A stretch of 64,000 bases of DNA from an uncultured Elusimicrobia bacterium (GTDB lineage: Bacteria; Elusimicrobiota; Elusimicrobia; Elusimicrobiales; Elusimicrobiaceae). The position numbers and the translations under genes are program-made. The notes below the pieces were generated by a model. The model searched no databases, was not told the origin of the DNA, and was given only the letters and a program-made list of their open reading frames with translations. Every line of letters starts with the position of its first letter. Position 1 is the first letter of the stretch. This document shows, piece after piece, positions 51,315-59,876 of the stretch. The DNA is taken from the NCBI GenBank assembly GCA_947306425.1, contig CAMZGO010000002.1:1-64000 (forward strand), written 5' to 3'.

Positions 51315-51857
51315 ATGAGCATTTACGATTATAACGTTCCCACCGCCAATGGCGAAAACTTGGCCTTGTCCACCTTGAAAAGCAAAGTGCTGGTCATTGT
51401 AAACACCGCTACCGGATGTGGATTTACGTCCCAGTATGAGGGGTTGGAAAAAATGTATGAAAGCTACCACGAAAAGGGCCTGGAAATTATTGACGTGCCT
51501 TGCAACCAGTTTGGGCATCAAGCCCCGGGTAGTGATGACGAAATCCACCAGTTTTGCACATTGCACTACAATACAAAGTTCCCACAGATGAAAAAATCCG
51601 ACGTAAACGGACCTAGTGAACTGCCCTTGTACACTTACTTAAAAAGTCAACAAGGTTTTAAGGGATTTGGGGAGCATAAGCATAAAGAGATTCTGGAGAA
51701 AATGATGGCTGAAAAAGACCCAAACTGGAAAAATTCGCCGGATATTAAATGGAATTTCACCAAGTTTGTGGTGGACCGTCAGGGGAACGTTGTGGCACGT
51801 TTTGAACCGACGGCAGACATTGACGAAGTAGAGAAATGTATCAAATCGCTCATCTAA
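51315..51857 (+). CDS. Glutathione peroxidase family protein
   Basis: 180 residues, thioredoxin fold. Catalytic Cys in NTATGCGFTSQYEGLE near residue 36, then DVPCNQFGHQAPGSDDEI (Gln of the triad) and IKWNFTKFVVDRQGNVVARF (Trp and Asn). The Cys form usually uses thioredoxin as reductant. GGGAGATACT precedes the ATG. It is divergent from the HxlR-rubrerythrin operon and probably under the same control: peroxide removal in an anaerobe. Confidence 0.93.
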   Translation: MSIYDYNVPTANGENLALSTLKSKVLVIVNTATGCGFTSQYEGLEKMYESYHEKGLEIIDVPCNQFGHQAPGSDDEIHQFCTLHYNTKFPQMKKSDVNGPSELPLYTYLKSQQGFKGFGEHKHKEILEKMMAEKDPNWKNSPDIKWNFTKFVVDRQGNVVARFEPTADIDEVEKCIKSLI

Positions 51858-51858
51858 A

Positions 51859-51891
51859 AAATCCGCTCTCTTTTGGGGAGCGGGTTTTTTT
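51859..51891 (+). terminator. Glutathione peroxidase terminator
   Basis: CCGCTCTC / GGGAGCGG stem (51863-51883) and a T-run. It is followed by TCTCGACGAC, a string also found after the tRNA-Arg terminator. Confidence 0.85.
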
Positions 51892-51979
51892 ATGTTTTCT
51901 CGACGACAAATCACTCAAAATACCCCTTTTTACAAATTATAGAAAATTACCCCCTTTTTCGCATTAAAATGGCACACTT

Positions 51980-52270
51980 CGGACACTATATTTTTTCACT
52001 TTTCTTGACGAGGATTTTGAAAATTTAAGTAAAAAGTAGTCTTTTTTTCTGCCAAAAAAATGTAATTTTTGAAAAAGGTCGATGCGGAAAATAGGCATAG
52101 AACTTTTATACTTCTCACTCGAGAAAGTATGAGAAAATGAGCAAAAAGAACAACAAGAACTATGAAAGACAAGGACAGAGTTTGGACACTATAACCTCTA
52201 GAACAACTGCGCTTTCTATAAATCGAACTTGCCAAAATTATAGTGTCCAAATTACATACAAATGGCAGAG
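51980..52270 (+). repeat. Island repeat R3 with adjoining fragment
   Basis: A lone GGACACTATA (51981-51990) is followed by the main copy: TGGACACTATAA (52183-52194), core AACTGCGCTTTCTATAAATC identical to R1, TTATAGTGTCCA (52238-52249), spacer with TTACATAC, and a degenerate last arm TGGCAGAG (52263-52270). Same orientation as R1 and R2. The whole gap 51892-52487 has no gene that I can support. Confidence 0.8.
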
Positions 52271-52487
52271 TGATCGCAGATTTGATTCCCGTAGGAGGTA
52301 TCGAACTTTTAGCGAGTAAATTTGATAGTTTCAGCAGAATGTAAATATTATTTAACAATATTACATATTCTTAATCAAAATTACATTCTTTGTTATGAGG
52401 TAGTAATATATCAGCAGTTTATATGACAGACTCATAGCAACCTTATCTTATACTACTTAGAAAGTATATGTTTGAATTTAATATTTC

Positions 52488-53321
52488 TTAATTAATATGA
52501 CTTTGTTTTGACTTAAGGTAATTAATAAAACTTGAACAAGCAATAAGCATAAAATACGCCTCTGCTTTCCCTACTTTTGCTTCATCCATCAATGCATGCC
52601 GAATTCCGTCCTTGCCATTTGTAAAAGTATACAACTTAGTAAGAGCTTCTTTTAATGTTGATGGAATGATAATACCAGCAGTATTTAATTCTTTCAACGC
52701 ATTTCCTAAAGTGTTGGCTCCTGTGATTTTTCTACAATATACTTCTACTGCTGAAATACTTTCTTTGATAGAATTTCTATAATCTGGAGTAGTTCTATCA
52801 GAAAAGAAAGAAAGTGCACTCATTAAATGAACACCTATTTCTTTATAAGGAGAATCTTCAGCTGCCTTTTGTATTGTTTCTATCTCATTTTCGTTTGTAA
52901 TAGGCGTGATTTGTCCTTCAATCATGCGATAACCCGCATTGTTTCTTTCTAGAATTAAGTTAATTTCGTAAGAGAAAGAATTCGGGTCTACATGAAAAGA
53001 TTCTTTCATTAAAAAATCGTAACAAAATTCTAAAAAATTATAGGGTATATACCATGGACTTTGAAAGATGATAACTTCAAAAATTTTTATTTGATCTTCT
53101 TCGCGATAGGGAAGGTCATCAATTCTTTTGTGCAGAAATACAGTATATGTATCTGCTAGTAGCATGGGTGCTTTTCCATTACATAAATCTTTAAACCATA
53201 AATTATAAAGATAATTCCAAATATCAGTTCTCAAATAAACACTTAAGGATTCTATCTGCATCATGTCATTTACTTTGCTATACCCATTTCGTTGGGAAAA
53301 AGATAATTTTTTTTGTATCAT
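52488..53321 (-). CDS. AbiJ-like protein with C-terminal HEPN domain (predicted abortive-infection protein)
   Basis: 277 residues from the ATG at 53321 (a GTG three codons upstream is less likely). The N-terminus FSQRNGYSKVNDMMQIES followed by LSVYLRTDIWN fits the AbiJ N-terminal domain 4 pattern. The C-terminal ~120 residues (SIKESISAVEVYCRKITG, LKEALTKLYTFTNGKDG, then RHALMDEAKVGKAEAYFML) look like a HEPN domain, with RHALMD near the expected active-site region. HEPN proteins in AbiJ-type systems are predicted RNases that stop growth on phage infection. It lies in a defence-rich island. Confidence 0.7.
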   Translation of the reverse strand: MIQKKLSFSQRNGYSKVNDMMQIESLSVYLRTDIWNYLYNLWFKDLCNGKAPMLLADTYTVFLHKRIDDLPYREEDQIKIFEVIIFQSPWYIPYNFLEFCYDFLMKESFHVDPNSFSYEINLILERNNAGYRMIEGQITPITNENEIETIQKAAEDSPYKEIGVHLMSALSFFSDRTTPDYRNSIKESISAVEVYCRKITGANTLGNALKELNTAGIIIPSTLKEALTKLYTFTNGKDGIRHALMDEAKVGKAEAYFMLIACSSFINYLKSKQSHIN

Positions 53322-53390
53322 AATCAACACTTACTATTTTATCATCGATAAACATCGATAAAACAATGTATAAGAAAAATTATATTTCAA

Positions 53391-53915
53391 TTAATTTGCC
53401 GAGTTCTTTTGATTAAAGAAATCGTAAATCTTTTCAGCTACATTCTCATATACAGTTTTTCTACAATAACCGCATGGCTCATTAAAACCTTTGGCTTTTA
53501 TGGTAAAAACTACTTCATTAGTATCTAAATCGGTAATTTCAACAAACAGTTGATACACCTCAGGAGATGAACTTGTAAGACACTCTATATTTGGATAATA
53601 AGTATCAGAAATTGAAACTAACAATTTACTTTTTGTTACAACATTTGTATTGGTAATTACTTTATGAGTAGATTTTATATTATCAGATGTTTCTTGTATT
53701 TCTTCATAAAAAGATTGATTTCGGGTATTATATTTTAAAACCTTGATTCCGTATTCCATCAACGCCATTCTTAACTCAGAATAATGAATGCCACTACCTT
53801 CATATGATAAAGTTCTTTCTGCAGGGGTATAAGTATTATTCAAGACACGCAACTTAGCACTACTAAAACAACAACCAAATAAGAAAAGTGGTAACAAAAA
53901 AATAAGTTTTTTCAT
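53391..53915 (-). CDS. Predicted lipoprotein of unknown function
   Basis: 174 residues. Signal peptide with lipobox LFLFGCC (Cys near residue 15). The mature part (RTLSYEGSGIHYSELRMALM, KVLKYNTRNQSFYEEIQETS, LFVEITDLDTNEVVF) looks like an envelope protein with an alternating alpha/beta fold. No family recognised. AAGGAGAATTT precedes the ATG. It sits between an AbiJ-like gene and repeat fragment R4. Confidence 0.65.
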   Translation of the reverse strand: MKKLIFLLPLFLFGCCFSSAKLRVLNNTYTPAERTLSYEGSGIHYSELRMALMEYGIKVLKYNTRNQSFYEEIQETSDNIKSTHKVITNTNVVTKSKLLVSISDTYYPNIECLTSSSPEVYQLFVEITDLDTNEVVFTIKAKGFNEPCGYCRKTVYENVAEKIYDFFNQKNSAN

Positions 53916-53962
53916 AAATTCTCCTTTTTTTCAATAACTCTTTCTATTTTTATTTTACTATA

Positions 53963-53994
53963 TTATAAGTGTCCATTTTACATACTTTTGGCAG
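53963..53994 (+). repeat. Island repeat fragment R4
   Basis: TTATAAGTGTCCA, then TTTTACATACTTT and TGGCAGA: the right half of the island repeat, with one inserted base in the inner arm and the same degenerate end as R3. Confidence 0.7.
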
Positions 53995-54036
53995 AATAAA
54001 AAAGTGGAAGGCTAGGATACCAAATAAAATTCATTT

Positions 54037-54285
54037 TTAATTTTTATTCTTATTTCCATTCACTATAAAAATTAACCACAAGATAATTAGAATAGAAATA
54101 AACCACCCACCTACAAAAAGCAAACATATCGCTGTAATAATTCCTACGACATTTATATATTCAGTAACGGCAGATCCTATTACCCTATCCTCTTTTCCTA
54201 AAGGACATTCATCTTTTTTGTATCGTATTGCATACTTTATAATTAAATATATAAAAAAAACTATAAATATAAATGTAACTAGCAT
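54037..54285 (-). CDS. Small membrane protein of unknown function
   Basis: 82 residues with two hydrophobic helices (N-terminal LVTFIFIVFFIYLIIKY and later VVGIITAICLLFVGGWFISI) separated by a charged loop with KDECPLGKED. No family recognised. TGAGGAGAATATT precedes the ATG. It is the last of a set of same-strand exported or membrane proteins (ankyrin, Sel1) in this cassette. Confidence 0.6.
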   Translation of the reverse strand: MLVTFIFIVFFIYLIIKYAIRYKKDECPLGKEDRVIGSAVTEYINVVGIITAICLLFVGGWFISILIILWLIFIVNGNKNKN

Positions 54286-54360
54286 AATATTCTCCTCAAA
54301 AAATTATTGTCATTTATTATTTTTTGTCTATCTTTAATAAATAAAATACAGCATTTACTC

Positions 54361-55401
54361 CTATGCCAATACTTCAATAGTATTTTTGGTGTCCCCTTGA
54401 GAAAGCATATATAAACTAACGTATGCCTTTGCAAAATTCAACCCCATATCAGCCATATTGAAAAACCAAGTTAAACCTTCCTTTTGCTCTTTTTCTGACA
54501 ATTGTTTTTTAGATAAACATTCCTTTGTTTTTCCATCACGAAGCCAATTTACATATTCAAGCGTGCTTTTATGTTCTTTATCTGAAGATGTCATCATTTT
54601 CAAACTTGTAAACATCTTTACATAAGATTCTAAATCTTCATAGTGTACAAGAAGTTTAGCACCTACATGTCCGGCATTAGCGGCTGTAGCCCACAAATTA
54701 TAGGCAACCAAATTATTTTCTTCTACCCCATTACCTGTAAAATACATAATCCCTAACATAATCAAAGCATCTTTATTACCGGATTTAGATGCCGTAAAGA
54801 AATAATTAAAAATTTCTTTATACTCTTTTTTATTGTTAGCATACAAATAACTGTAAAATCCTAATGGATAAAATGCCTCAATGCTGCCTTGGTCTGCCGC
54901 TTTTTTAAGCCATTTCATACCCTCTTGTATTTCTTTTTTCTTATCACTCGCAGCTAATATAATCCCCAGTTTTGTTTGTGCTGTTAATACAATTTGATTT
55001 ACTGCTTCAACTAACTCTTTCCCCTGTTCTTCATTTGACATAGCTTTCTTTAATTTATTTATGTCATATTTCGCGACTTCCCTATATAAATATTCAGTTT
55101 TTTCATAATATCCTTTTTTATAAAAAATATCTGCAGCCATAAATTGAGAGACCGGTGATTTAAGATACTTTTTAGGTTCCTTTATTACTTCTTCTTCATC
55201 GACTTTCATCATAGTAATAAAATCTGATGCCATATCTACAAAAGCAATATTTTTATTTTCTTTAACTATCTCTCCACAAGTTTGCTTGGCTTTATCGAAT
55301 TCTTTATTTTTGAACTCAGTTGCACATTGTTGTAACTTATCGAATGAAGAAAATCCACACATAAAAATTGATAATGCAATAATAAACAATGATTTTTTCA
55401 T
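54361..55401 (-). CDS. Exported Sel1/TPR-like repeat protein
   Basis: 346 residues. Signal peptide MKKSLFIIALSIFMCGFSSF; helical repeats follow. Sel1-like units are clear at WLKKAADQGSIEAFYPLGFY, ASKSGNKDALIMLGIMYFTG and NLWATAANAGHVGAKLL. An N-terminal TPR-like part contains QCATEFKNKEFDKAKQTCGE. Sel1 repeats mediate protein contacts, often in envelope or effector proteins. GAGGAAACATT precedes the ATG; it starts 16 bases after the ankyrin lipoprotein and is probably co-transcribed. Confidence 0.78.
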   Translation of the reverse strand: MKKSLFIIALSIFMCGFSSFDKLQQCATEFKNKEFDKAKQTCGEIVKENKNIAFVDMASDFITMMKVDEEEVIKEPKKYLKSPVSQFMAADIFYKKGYYEKTEYLYREVAKYDINKLKKAMSNEEQGKELVEAVNQIVLTAQTKLGIILAASDKKKEIQEGMKWLKKAADQGSIEAFYPLGFYSYLYANNKKEYKEIFNYFFTASKSGNKDALIMLGIMYFTGNGVEENNLVAYNLWATAANAGHVGAKLLVHYEDLESYVKMFTSLKMMTSSDKEHKSTLEYVNWLRDGKTKECLSKKQLSEKEQKEGLTWFFNMADMGLNFAKAYVSLYMLSQGDTKNTIEVLA

Positions 55402-55417
55402 AATGTTTCCTCAGTTT

Positions 55418-56410
55418 TTATTTTGCTCTGGCTTTGATTAATGCCGTTTCAATATCTTTATATTTTCCTTTTCTTGCTAAACTTAATGCTGTTTCACCTT
55501 GTTTATTTTTTAAATTAACATTAGCACCATTTTCTATTAATAAATTTGTAGATGTTATATCTCCAAATATAGTTGTTTTCATTAAAGCTGTATCACCATT
55601 ATGATTTTGACTATTAATATCAGCACCTGAATCAATTAAAATTTTCATTATAACCTCACGGCTAGGCACACTTCTTAACATCAAACCATCTGCTAATCCT
55701 GGTCCTGCTGCTCGCATTAATGGAGTATCTCCATATTTATCTTTTGCGTTAACATCTGCTCCAGCAGAAATTAAAGCTTCAATAATTTCTTGTCTCCTGT
55801 TTACACTCGTAATTGCAAGCATCAAAGCTGTAGCACCATAATTATTTTTTTCATTTACATTCGCCCCATATTGAATTAAGGCTTTTGCAGCACTTATAGA
55901 TCCAATTTCGCTTGCCCACATTAAGGCAGTTTCATCTTTGTTATTTAATGAGTCTAAATAAATTCCTGCTTCAACTAACATTTTTATTTCTTTCCCTTCC
56001 AGATCGCCTGATACTGCAAATTTTAATGCTGTATCCCCTTGATTATTGCGGATATCCACATCAGCACCTGATTTAATCAAATAATTCATAGTTTTTAAAT
56101 GATGATATTCAGCCGCTAGCATGAGAGTGGTGTTACCATCTTTATTTTTTACATTAACGTCTGCCCCTGCTTTAACCAACATATTAATAATAGGGAAAGA
56201 ACTTTTTCCAGCATGCAATGCTAATATTATAAGAGGTGTACCTTCTTCATCTTTTTGGTTTACCATTTCACCATGTTTTATGTAATATTTAACAACTTTT
56301 TCATTTCCTGCTTTTACTGCTTCTATCATTGTAATATTAGGTTTCTGCTCACATGCCGATAAAGTAAGAACTATAATGAATACTGTTAATAATAAACGAA
56401 ATATTCTCAT
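55418..56410 (-). CDS. Ankyrin-repeat lipoprotein
   Basis: 330 residues. Signal peptide with lipobox LSAC (Cys ~20), then eight or so ankyrin repeats of ~33 residues from ~28 to the end: repeated GADVNVKNKDGNTTLMLAA, GADVDIRNNQGDTALKFA, GANVNEKNNYGATALMLA and similar. It would be a membrane-tethered interaction scaffold in the periplasm or at the surface. TTAGGAGAAATT precedes the ATG. It pairs with the Sel1 protein. Confidence 0.88.
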   Translation of the reverse strand: MRIFRLLLTVFIIVLTLSACEQKPNITMIEAVKAGNEKVVKYYIKHGEMVNQKDEEGTPLIILALHAGKSSFPIINMLVKAGADVNVKNKDGNTTLMLAAEYHHLKTMNYLIKSGADVDIRNNQGDTALKFAVSGDLEGKEIKMLVEAGIYLDSLNNKDETALMWASEIGSISAAKALIQYGANVNEKNNYGATALMLAITSVNRRQEIIEALISAGADVNAKDKYGDTPLMRAAGPGLADGLMLRSVPSREVIMKILIDSGADINSQNHNGDTALMKTTIFGDITSTNLLIENGANVNLKNKQGETALSLARKGKYKDIETALIKARAK

Positions 56411-56554
56411 AATTTCTCCTAATTTTTACTAAAAATACCTTAATAAAAGGAATGTTTACGTTTAAACTGCAAAATTTGTGTACATAAATATTAGCATTTT
56501 TTTAGAGCAATTATTTTTAGCAACTTTTAGATAAAATAATACGACGATAATCTC

Positions 56555-57061
56555 CTATTTATGCTTTTTCCTCCATTTCCATGGCTCTTGTGCGGTAGGG
56601 TTAGACCATAGACCAACTTTAGCTGTTTTGGCTTGGGTTTCTAATTCTTTCCAATACTCACACTCCGGTATTTTACAATAATAAGTGTAAATCCATGCGA
56701 GACCTGCTTTGAGCATCTCCTCCGCGACTTCCTTATCATCAATTTTGATTCTGCCTATGGAGCGGCCATAACGGTCAATATCTATGACAGTAACATCAAT
56801 TCTCTTTTCTGCCACGAGTTCTGACATATAACTTTTAGAAATCTTACCGAAATCTTGAGCCTTTTCTGGCGCATCAATTCCGTAAAGCCGAATCTTTATT
56901 TGTTTGTTTTCGGAATTAAGAATCGTGATAGTGTCGCCATCAATCACTTTTATGACTTTACCGCTTATGATATTTGCTTTATTAGAATAGAAATTACTTC
57001 CATTACCTAATAACAAAACAGACAAAAACAATAAAAATATAAAAAAGGGGATTTTATTCAT
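56555..57061 (-). CDS. Exported thermonuclease (SNase family), copy 1
   Basis: 168 residues. Signal peptide or anchor (IPFFIFLLFLSVLLLG) and a staphylococcal-nuclease OB-fold: VIDGDTITI, then IRLYGIDAPE (catalytic Arg and Asp), VIDIDRYGRSIGRI (second Arg), EEMLKAGLAWIY and GLWSNPTAQEPWKWR. It cleaves DNA or RNA outside the cytoplasm with Ca2+. About 75% of residues match copy 2 (59365-59847). The ribosome site is weak. Both copies directly follow a structured RNA of the same family. Confidence 0.92.
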   Translation of the reverse strand: MNKIPFFIFLLFLSVLLLGNGSNFYSNKANIISGKVIKVIDGDTITILNSENKQIKIRLYGIDAPEKAQDFGKISKSYMSELVAEKRIDVTVIDIDRYGRSIGRIKIDDKEVAEEMLKAGLAWIYTYYCKIPECEYWKELETQAKTAKVGLWSNPTAQEPWKWRKKHK

Positions 57062-57079
57062 TTATAAAAATTTTTCCAT

Positions 57080-57341
57080 AAAAAAACGGCTGTTGATGGA
57101 TATTCTAGTCACGAGCCTATCCACCAAACAGCCGTAGTTACAATTCCTATAATAGAAAAACTATAAATAAGAATATGTAACGTTTTCGGTAGAAAACGAA
57201 TAAGGGAGCTACCCTTAACATTTTCCACCTAAACGGTCTGTTTATGGTCGTGACTAGACTTGAGACTGTATCCCAAGGCTATCCTATTCCTGTATAGGAT
57301 ACCACAAACATATCAAATTACATATTGTCCCCCAATGGGAC
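57080..57341 (-). ncRNA. Pseudoknotted structured RNA, copy 5
   Basis: Minus strand: 5' hairpin GTCCC/GGGAC (57327-57341); P1 TGTTTGTGGT (57301-57310 region) with ACCATAAACA (57239-57248); P2 ATCCTAT/ATAGGAT; P3 CTTG...CAAG; GGTGGAAAATG/CGTTTTCTACC enclosing AAGGG/CCCTT; GTTACA/TGTAAC with an inner hairpin; terminator stem 57087-57134 and T-run (57080-57086). TCTAGTCACG (57249-57258) before the P1 3' strand pairs with CGTGACTAGA in the terminator loop (57104-57113), 10 bp. The thermonuclease starts 18 bases later. Confidence 0.78.
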
Positions 57342-57360
57342 TTTACTACAATCTCCTTCA

Positions 57361-57464
57361 AATTATTATAAACGTCTAAATCTTCTTATAACTTTTCAGA
57401 ACTTTCTCTCAAAAGTTTCTGTTTATATTTTACTATATTATTCCATCCATATCTACAAAATTAA
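57361..57464 (-). promoter_or_regulatory. Conserved upstream block of RNA copy 5
   Basis: Nearly identical to the block at 60121-60281 before copy 4, including TTTTGTAGATATGGATGG and TATAGTAAAATATAAAC on the minus strand, which probably hold the promoter (exact boxes unclear). Two AACTTTTC-like units lie between this block and the RNA. Confidence 0.5.
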
Positions 57465-58144
57465 GAAACTTTAGGTATTGACTGATAAATATTATCTAGT
57501 TCTTTATAAATTTCTTCTAGATATTTTATTCCTCTCTGAATATATCCTGTTTTATGGACAAAAGAATTGAAGTCAGCATCTCCATTTAAAGTAAAAGGGC
57601 AAAAATGTAACATCTTAGAACTCAATTTATAAAAATAATCATACTCATCTAAGTAATCAACAGCTTCTGCCATTTTTTTCATAGATGGCATCTTTCGTGG
57701 TTTATTCTTATATTTTAATATAATTTGTTTCATTTCCTCTTTTTGGTTTTCCATATTATTATGCGGCATATTTAAATAAGAAAACAATTTTTTATCTGCC
57801 CTTTGCCGAGCCAATAACCCTTCTAGATATTCGTATCTATCTCTGACACAATATTCTAAAATCGTTTTAAAGTTATTGGTATACAAAATATATTTAACAA
57901 CAATAATGACTTCTAAAAGTTTACGCCCCCAAAGAAAAATAGTATCTACATCATCATAAATTGTAGGATTCTTTAACTTTAGCACATATTCTGAAGTAAA
58001 AAAGCCAAAAACGATTTTGTATGCGAATTGTTGATTACGCATTTGATTCATTTCTTTAAAACCAGAATATAATCCTTCAATCTTTCCACTGTATTTTTTG
58101 ATTTCTTGTGTTATTTCATTATTTAACGTTTCTATGAAATCCAT
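57461..58144 (-). CDS. DUF5677-like/HEPN-type helical protein
   Basis: 227 residues, almost entirely helical and soluble. The arrangement IFLWGRKLLEVIIVVKYIL in the first half and YKLSSKMLHFCPFTLNG in the second resembles DUF5677 proteins (HEPN-like, with a late S-x-x-x-H), which are common in defence islands. The assignment is from pattern only. The ribosome site (AAAGGT) abuts the ATG. It ends 3 bases into the promoter block of RNA copy 5 and lies downstream of fragment R5. Confidence 0.5.
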   Translation of the reverse strand: MDFIETLNNEITQEIKKYSGKIEGLYSGFKEMNQMRNQQFAYKIVFGFFTSEYVLKLKNPTIYDDVDTIFLWGRKLLEVIIVVKYILYTNNFKTILEYCVRDRYEYLEGLLARQRADKKLFSYLNMPHNNMENQKEEMKQIILKYKNKPRKMPSMKKMAEAVDYLDEYDYFYKLSSKMLHFCPFTLNGDADFNSFVHKTGYIQRGIKYLEEIYKELDNIYQSIPKVS

Positions 58145-58213
58145 ACCTTTATTTTACAGTATTTTGATAATAATTTCTTTAAATCTGTATACTTATTCTA
58201 TTTGCGAAATAAA

Positions 58214-58249
58214 TTATAGTGTTCAAAAGTTATACATGTGGACACTATA
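58214..58249 (+). repeat. Island repeat fragment R5
   Basis: TTATAGTGTTCA (58214-58225), spacer AAAGTTATACATG identical to that of R2, TGGACACTATA (58239-58249): the right half of the repeat, same orientation. Confidence 0.75.
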
Positions 58250-58307
58250 CAAAAAACCGCCCAAGCAGTTAGCAAGAGCGGTGTAAAAAGAAAGCACTAT
58301 AACTTAT

Positions 58308-58724
58308 TTATTGCCTTATAAATGCTTTATCTTTGTTAGGAATACCCTCGTTCGATACATAACGTTCTACACGCATATGCAGGTCATATTTATTACGCAG
58401 TTCCGTAATTTTGTTCATCATCGGTGTTTGATGATGTGCATCTATGGCCTCTTGATTTTCCCAACTGTCTATCAAAAGTACGGTTTCTTTGTCATTTAAC
58501 GGATAAAAGTACTCATATTTCAAGTTCCCTTTTTCCGCTCTGATAGCAGCGGCTGTCCCGCTTTGTTCCATTTCTTCTGCGAACTTACGGGCATTACCGT
58601 TTTCCCCGGTATAATAAATATTTATAGTTAAACTCATATCTCTTTCCTTTGTTCCTTTTATATTACTGAAAATTACAAATGAAATTATCAGAATTATTAC
58701 TGAAAATAATAGTTTCTTTTTCAT
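58308..58724 (-). CDS. Antibiotic biosynthesis monooxygenase (ABM)-domain protein
   Basis: 138 residues. A membrane anchor or signal (MKKKLLFSVIILIISFVIFS), then an ABM dimeric ferredoxin-like domain (~32-130) with EKGNLKYEYFYPLNDKETVL, LIDSWENQEAIDAHHQTP and MMNKITEL. Related proteins are quinol monooxygenases or heme-degrading enzymes. AAGGAC precedes this ATG, but a stronger GGAAAGAG precedes an internal ATG at 58637 that would give a soluble 109-residue form; both may be used. Confidence 0.8.
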   Translation of the reverse strand: MKKKLLFSVIILIISFVIFSNIKGTKERDMSLTINIYYTGENGNARKFAEEMEQSGTAAAIRAEKGNLKYEYFYPLNDKETVLLIDSWENQEAIDAHHQTPMMNKITELRNKYDLHMRVERYVSNEGIPNKDKAFIRQ

Positions 58725-58805
58725 ATAACTTGTCCTTTGCAGTTTTTTTACATCACAATAACGGTGCCACCCATTTCTTTAATTCTTCAACGGAAGGATT
58801 ATTGT

Positions 58806-59219
58806 TTATGATTGCAAAGCTTGCAAAATACCAATCATACCGACCCCGGCTATATCTTTGGTAATTTGACCTTTCTCGTTGAAATAATAAAAGTTCATAA
58901 ATGTAGTTTTAAATTGTTTATTAGTGGCAGGTATCCCCATAAAATCTCCTTTGTGTGTGCCGGTGCACTCCCACAAAACTGCCACTTTATCTTCCTGCGC
59001 TACTATATCTAATGCGTGCCACTGAACATCAGGAAAGGACTGCCTTAACCAATGCACAAGGGAAAGATACCCTTTCCCACCATATAAAGGTGTAGGGCTT
59101 GCAGGAGTGATAAATGAGGCATCTTGTGCAATTAATTGTTCGGCTTTTGCCTCATCTGCGGTATTTATGACTTGCTCAAATTGTTTCATTACAATCAAAT
59201 TATGTTGTGTGTTAGGCAT
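58806..59219 (-). CDS. NTF2/SnoaL-like ester cyclase family protein
   Basis: 137 residues, one SnoaL-like cone-shaped domain: LIAQDASFITPASPTPLYGG near residue 28, SFPDVQWHALDIVAQEDKVA and the late FNEKGQITKDIAGVGMIGIL. These bind small hydrophobic ligands and sometimes act as cyclases or hydrolases; the substrate is unknown. AGGGGGAAAT precedes the ATG. It is followed by the ABM-domain gene, and the pair resembles detoxification gene sets. The gap 59220-59364 holds nothing recognised. Confidence 0.82.
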   Translation of the reverse strand: MPNTQHNLIVMKQFEQVINTADEAKAEQLIAQDASFITPASPTPLYGGKGYLSLVHWLRQSFPDVQWHALDIVAQEDKVAVLWECTGTHKGDFMGIPATNKQFKTTFMNFYYFNEKGQITKDIAGVGMIGILQALQS

Positions 59220-59364
59220 ATTTCCCCCTTACCAAAATAACAAATTTAGAATAATTAAGCGACGTATATCCTCTAAATTATTATATCAATTATGGAGTTT
59301 ATGGAGATTATGAAGTTAAAACGATTTTTATGCTACCGAAGTATATAGTTGCGGAGAGGTTTTT

Positions 59365-59847
59365 TTATTTATGTTCTTTACGCCATAACCAAGGGGCTTG
59401 TGCAGTAGGGTTTGACCATAAACCAATTTTAGCAACTCGCGCTTGGCTTTCAAGTTCCTTCCACTGTTCACACTCGGGTATTTTACAGTAAGCGGTGTAA
59501 AGCCAAGCAAGACCGGATTTGAGCATTTCTTCAGCAACTTCTTTATCATCAACTTTGATTCTGCCTACTGAGCGGCCATAACGGTCTATATTTATGACAG
59601 TAACATCAATTGTTTTACCTGCCACAAGTTCAGCTAAATATTCTCTAGAAACTTTGCCAAAATCTTGGGCCTTTTCCGGTGCATCTATCCCGTAAAGACG
59701 AATTTTTATTTGCTTGTTTTCGGAGTTAAGAATAGTTATAGTGTCGCCATCAGCTACTTTGACGACTTTGCCTTGAATATCATTTTTGCCGCTTAATAAT
59801 ACGACGGGGAAAAGCAGAAGAATTATGAAGAAGAAAATTTTGTTCAT
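59365..59847 (-). CDS. Exported thermonuclease (SNase family), copy 2
   Basis: 160 residues. Signal peptide (FFFIILLLFPVVLLSG), then SNase fold: VADGDTITI, IRLYGIDAPE, INIDRYGRSVGRI, EEMLKSGLAWLY and GLWSNPTAQAPWLWR. It is a close paralogue of 56555-57061. Its ribosome site GGAGA lies in the 3' arm of a hairpin (59850-59876), so translation may be gated. It directly follows structured RNA copy 4. Confidence 0.93.
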   Translation of the reverse strand: MNKIFFFIILLLFPVVLLSGKNDIQGKVVKVADGDTITILNSENKQIKIRLYGIDAPEKAQDFGKVSREYLAELVAGKTIDVTVINIDRYGRSVGRIKVDDKEVAEEMLKSGLAWLYTAYCKIPECEQWKELESQARVAKIGLWSNPTAQAPWLWRKEHK

Positions 59848-59849
59848 TT

Positions 59850-59876
59850 TTGTCTCCGAAATCTGAAATTGGAGAC
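59850..59876 (-). promoter_or_regulatory. Hairpin sequestering the thermonuclease ribosome site
   Basis: TGTCTCC pairs with GGAGACA on the minus strand; the GGAG is the only Shine-Dalgarno for the ATG at 59847. Confidence 0.55.

Noticed and set aside
46660-52270. Integron attC sites
   Set aside because: The repeats sit between gene groups in constant orientation, but I find no RYYYAAC/GTTRRRY core sites and no integron integrase in the window.
52276-52305. Right-hand attachment site copying the 3' end of tRNA-Arg
   Set aside because: GATTTGATTCCCGTAGG only loosely resembles the tRNA 3' end (GTTCGATTCCTGTTAGG) and lies in the middle of the island; too weak to call.
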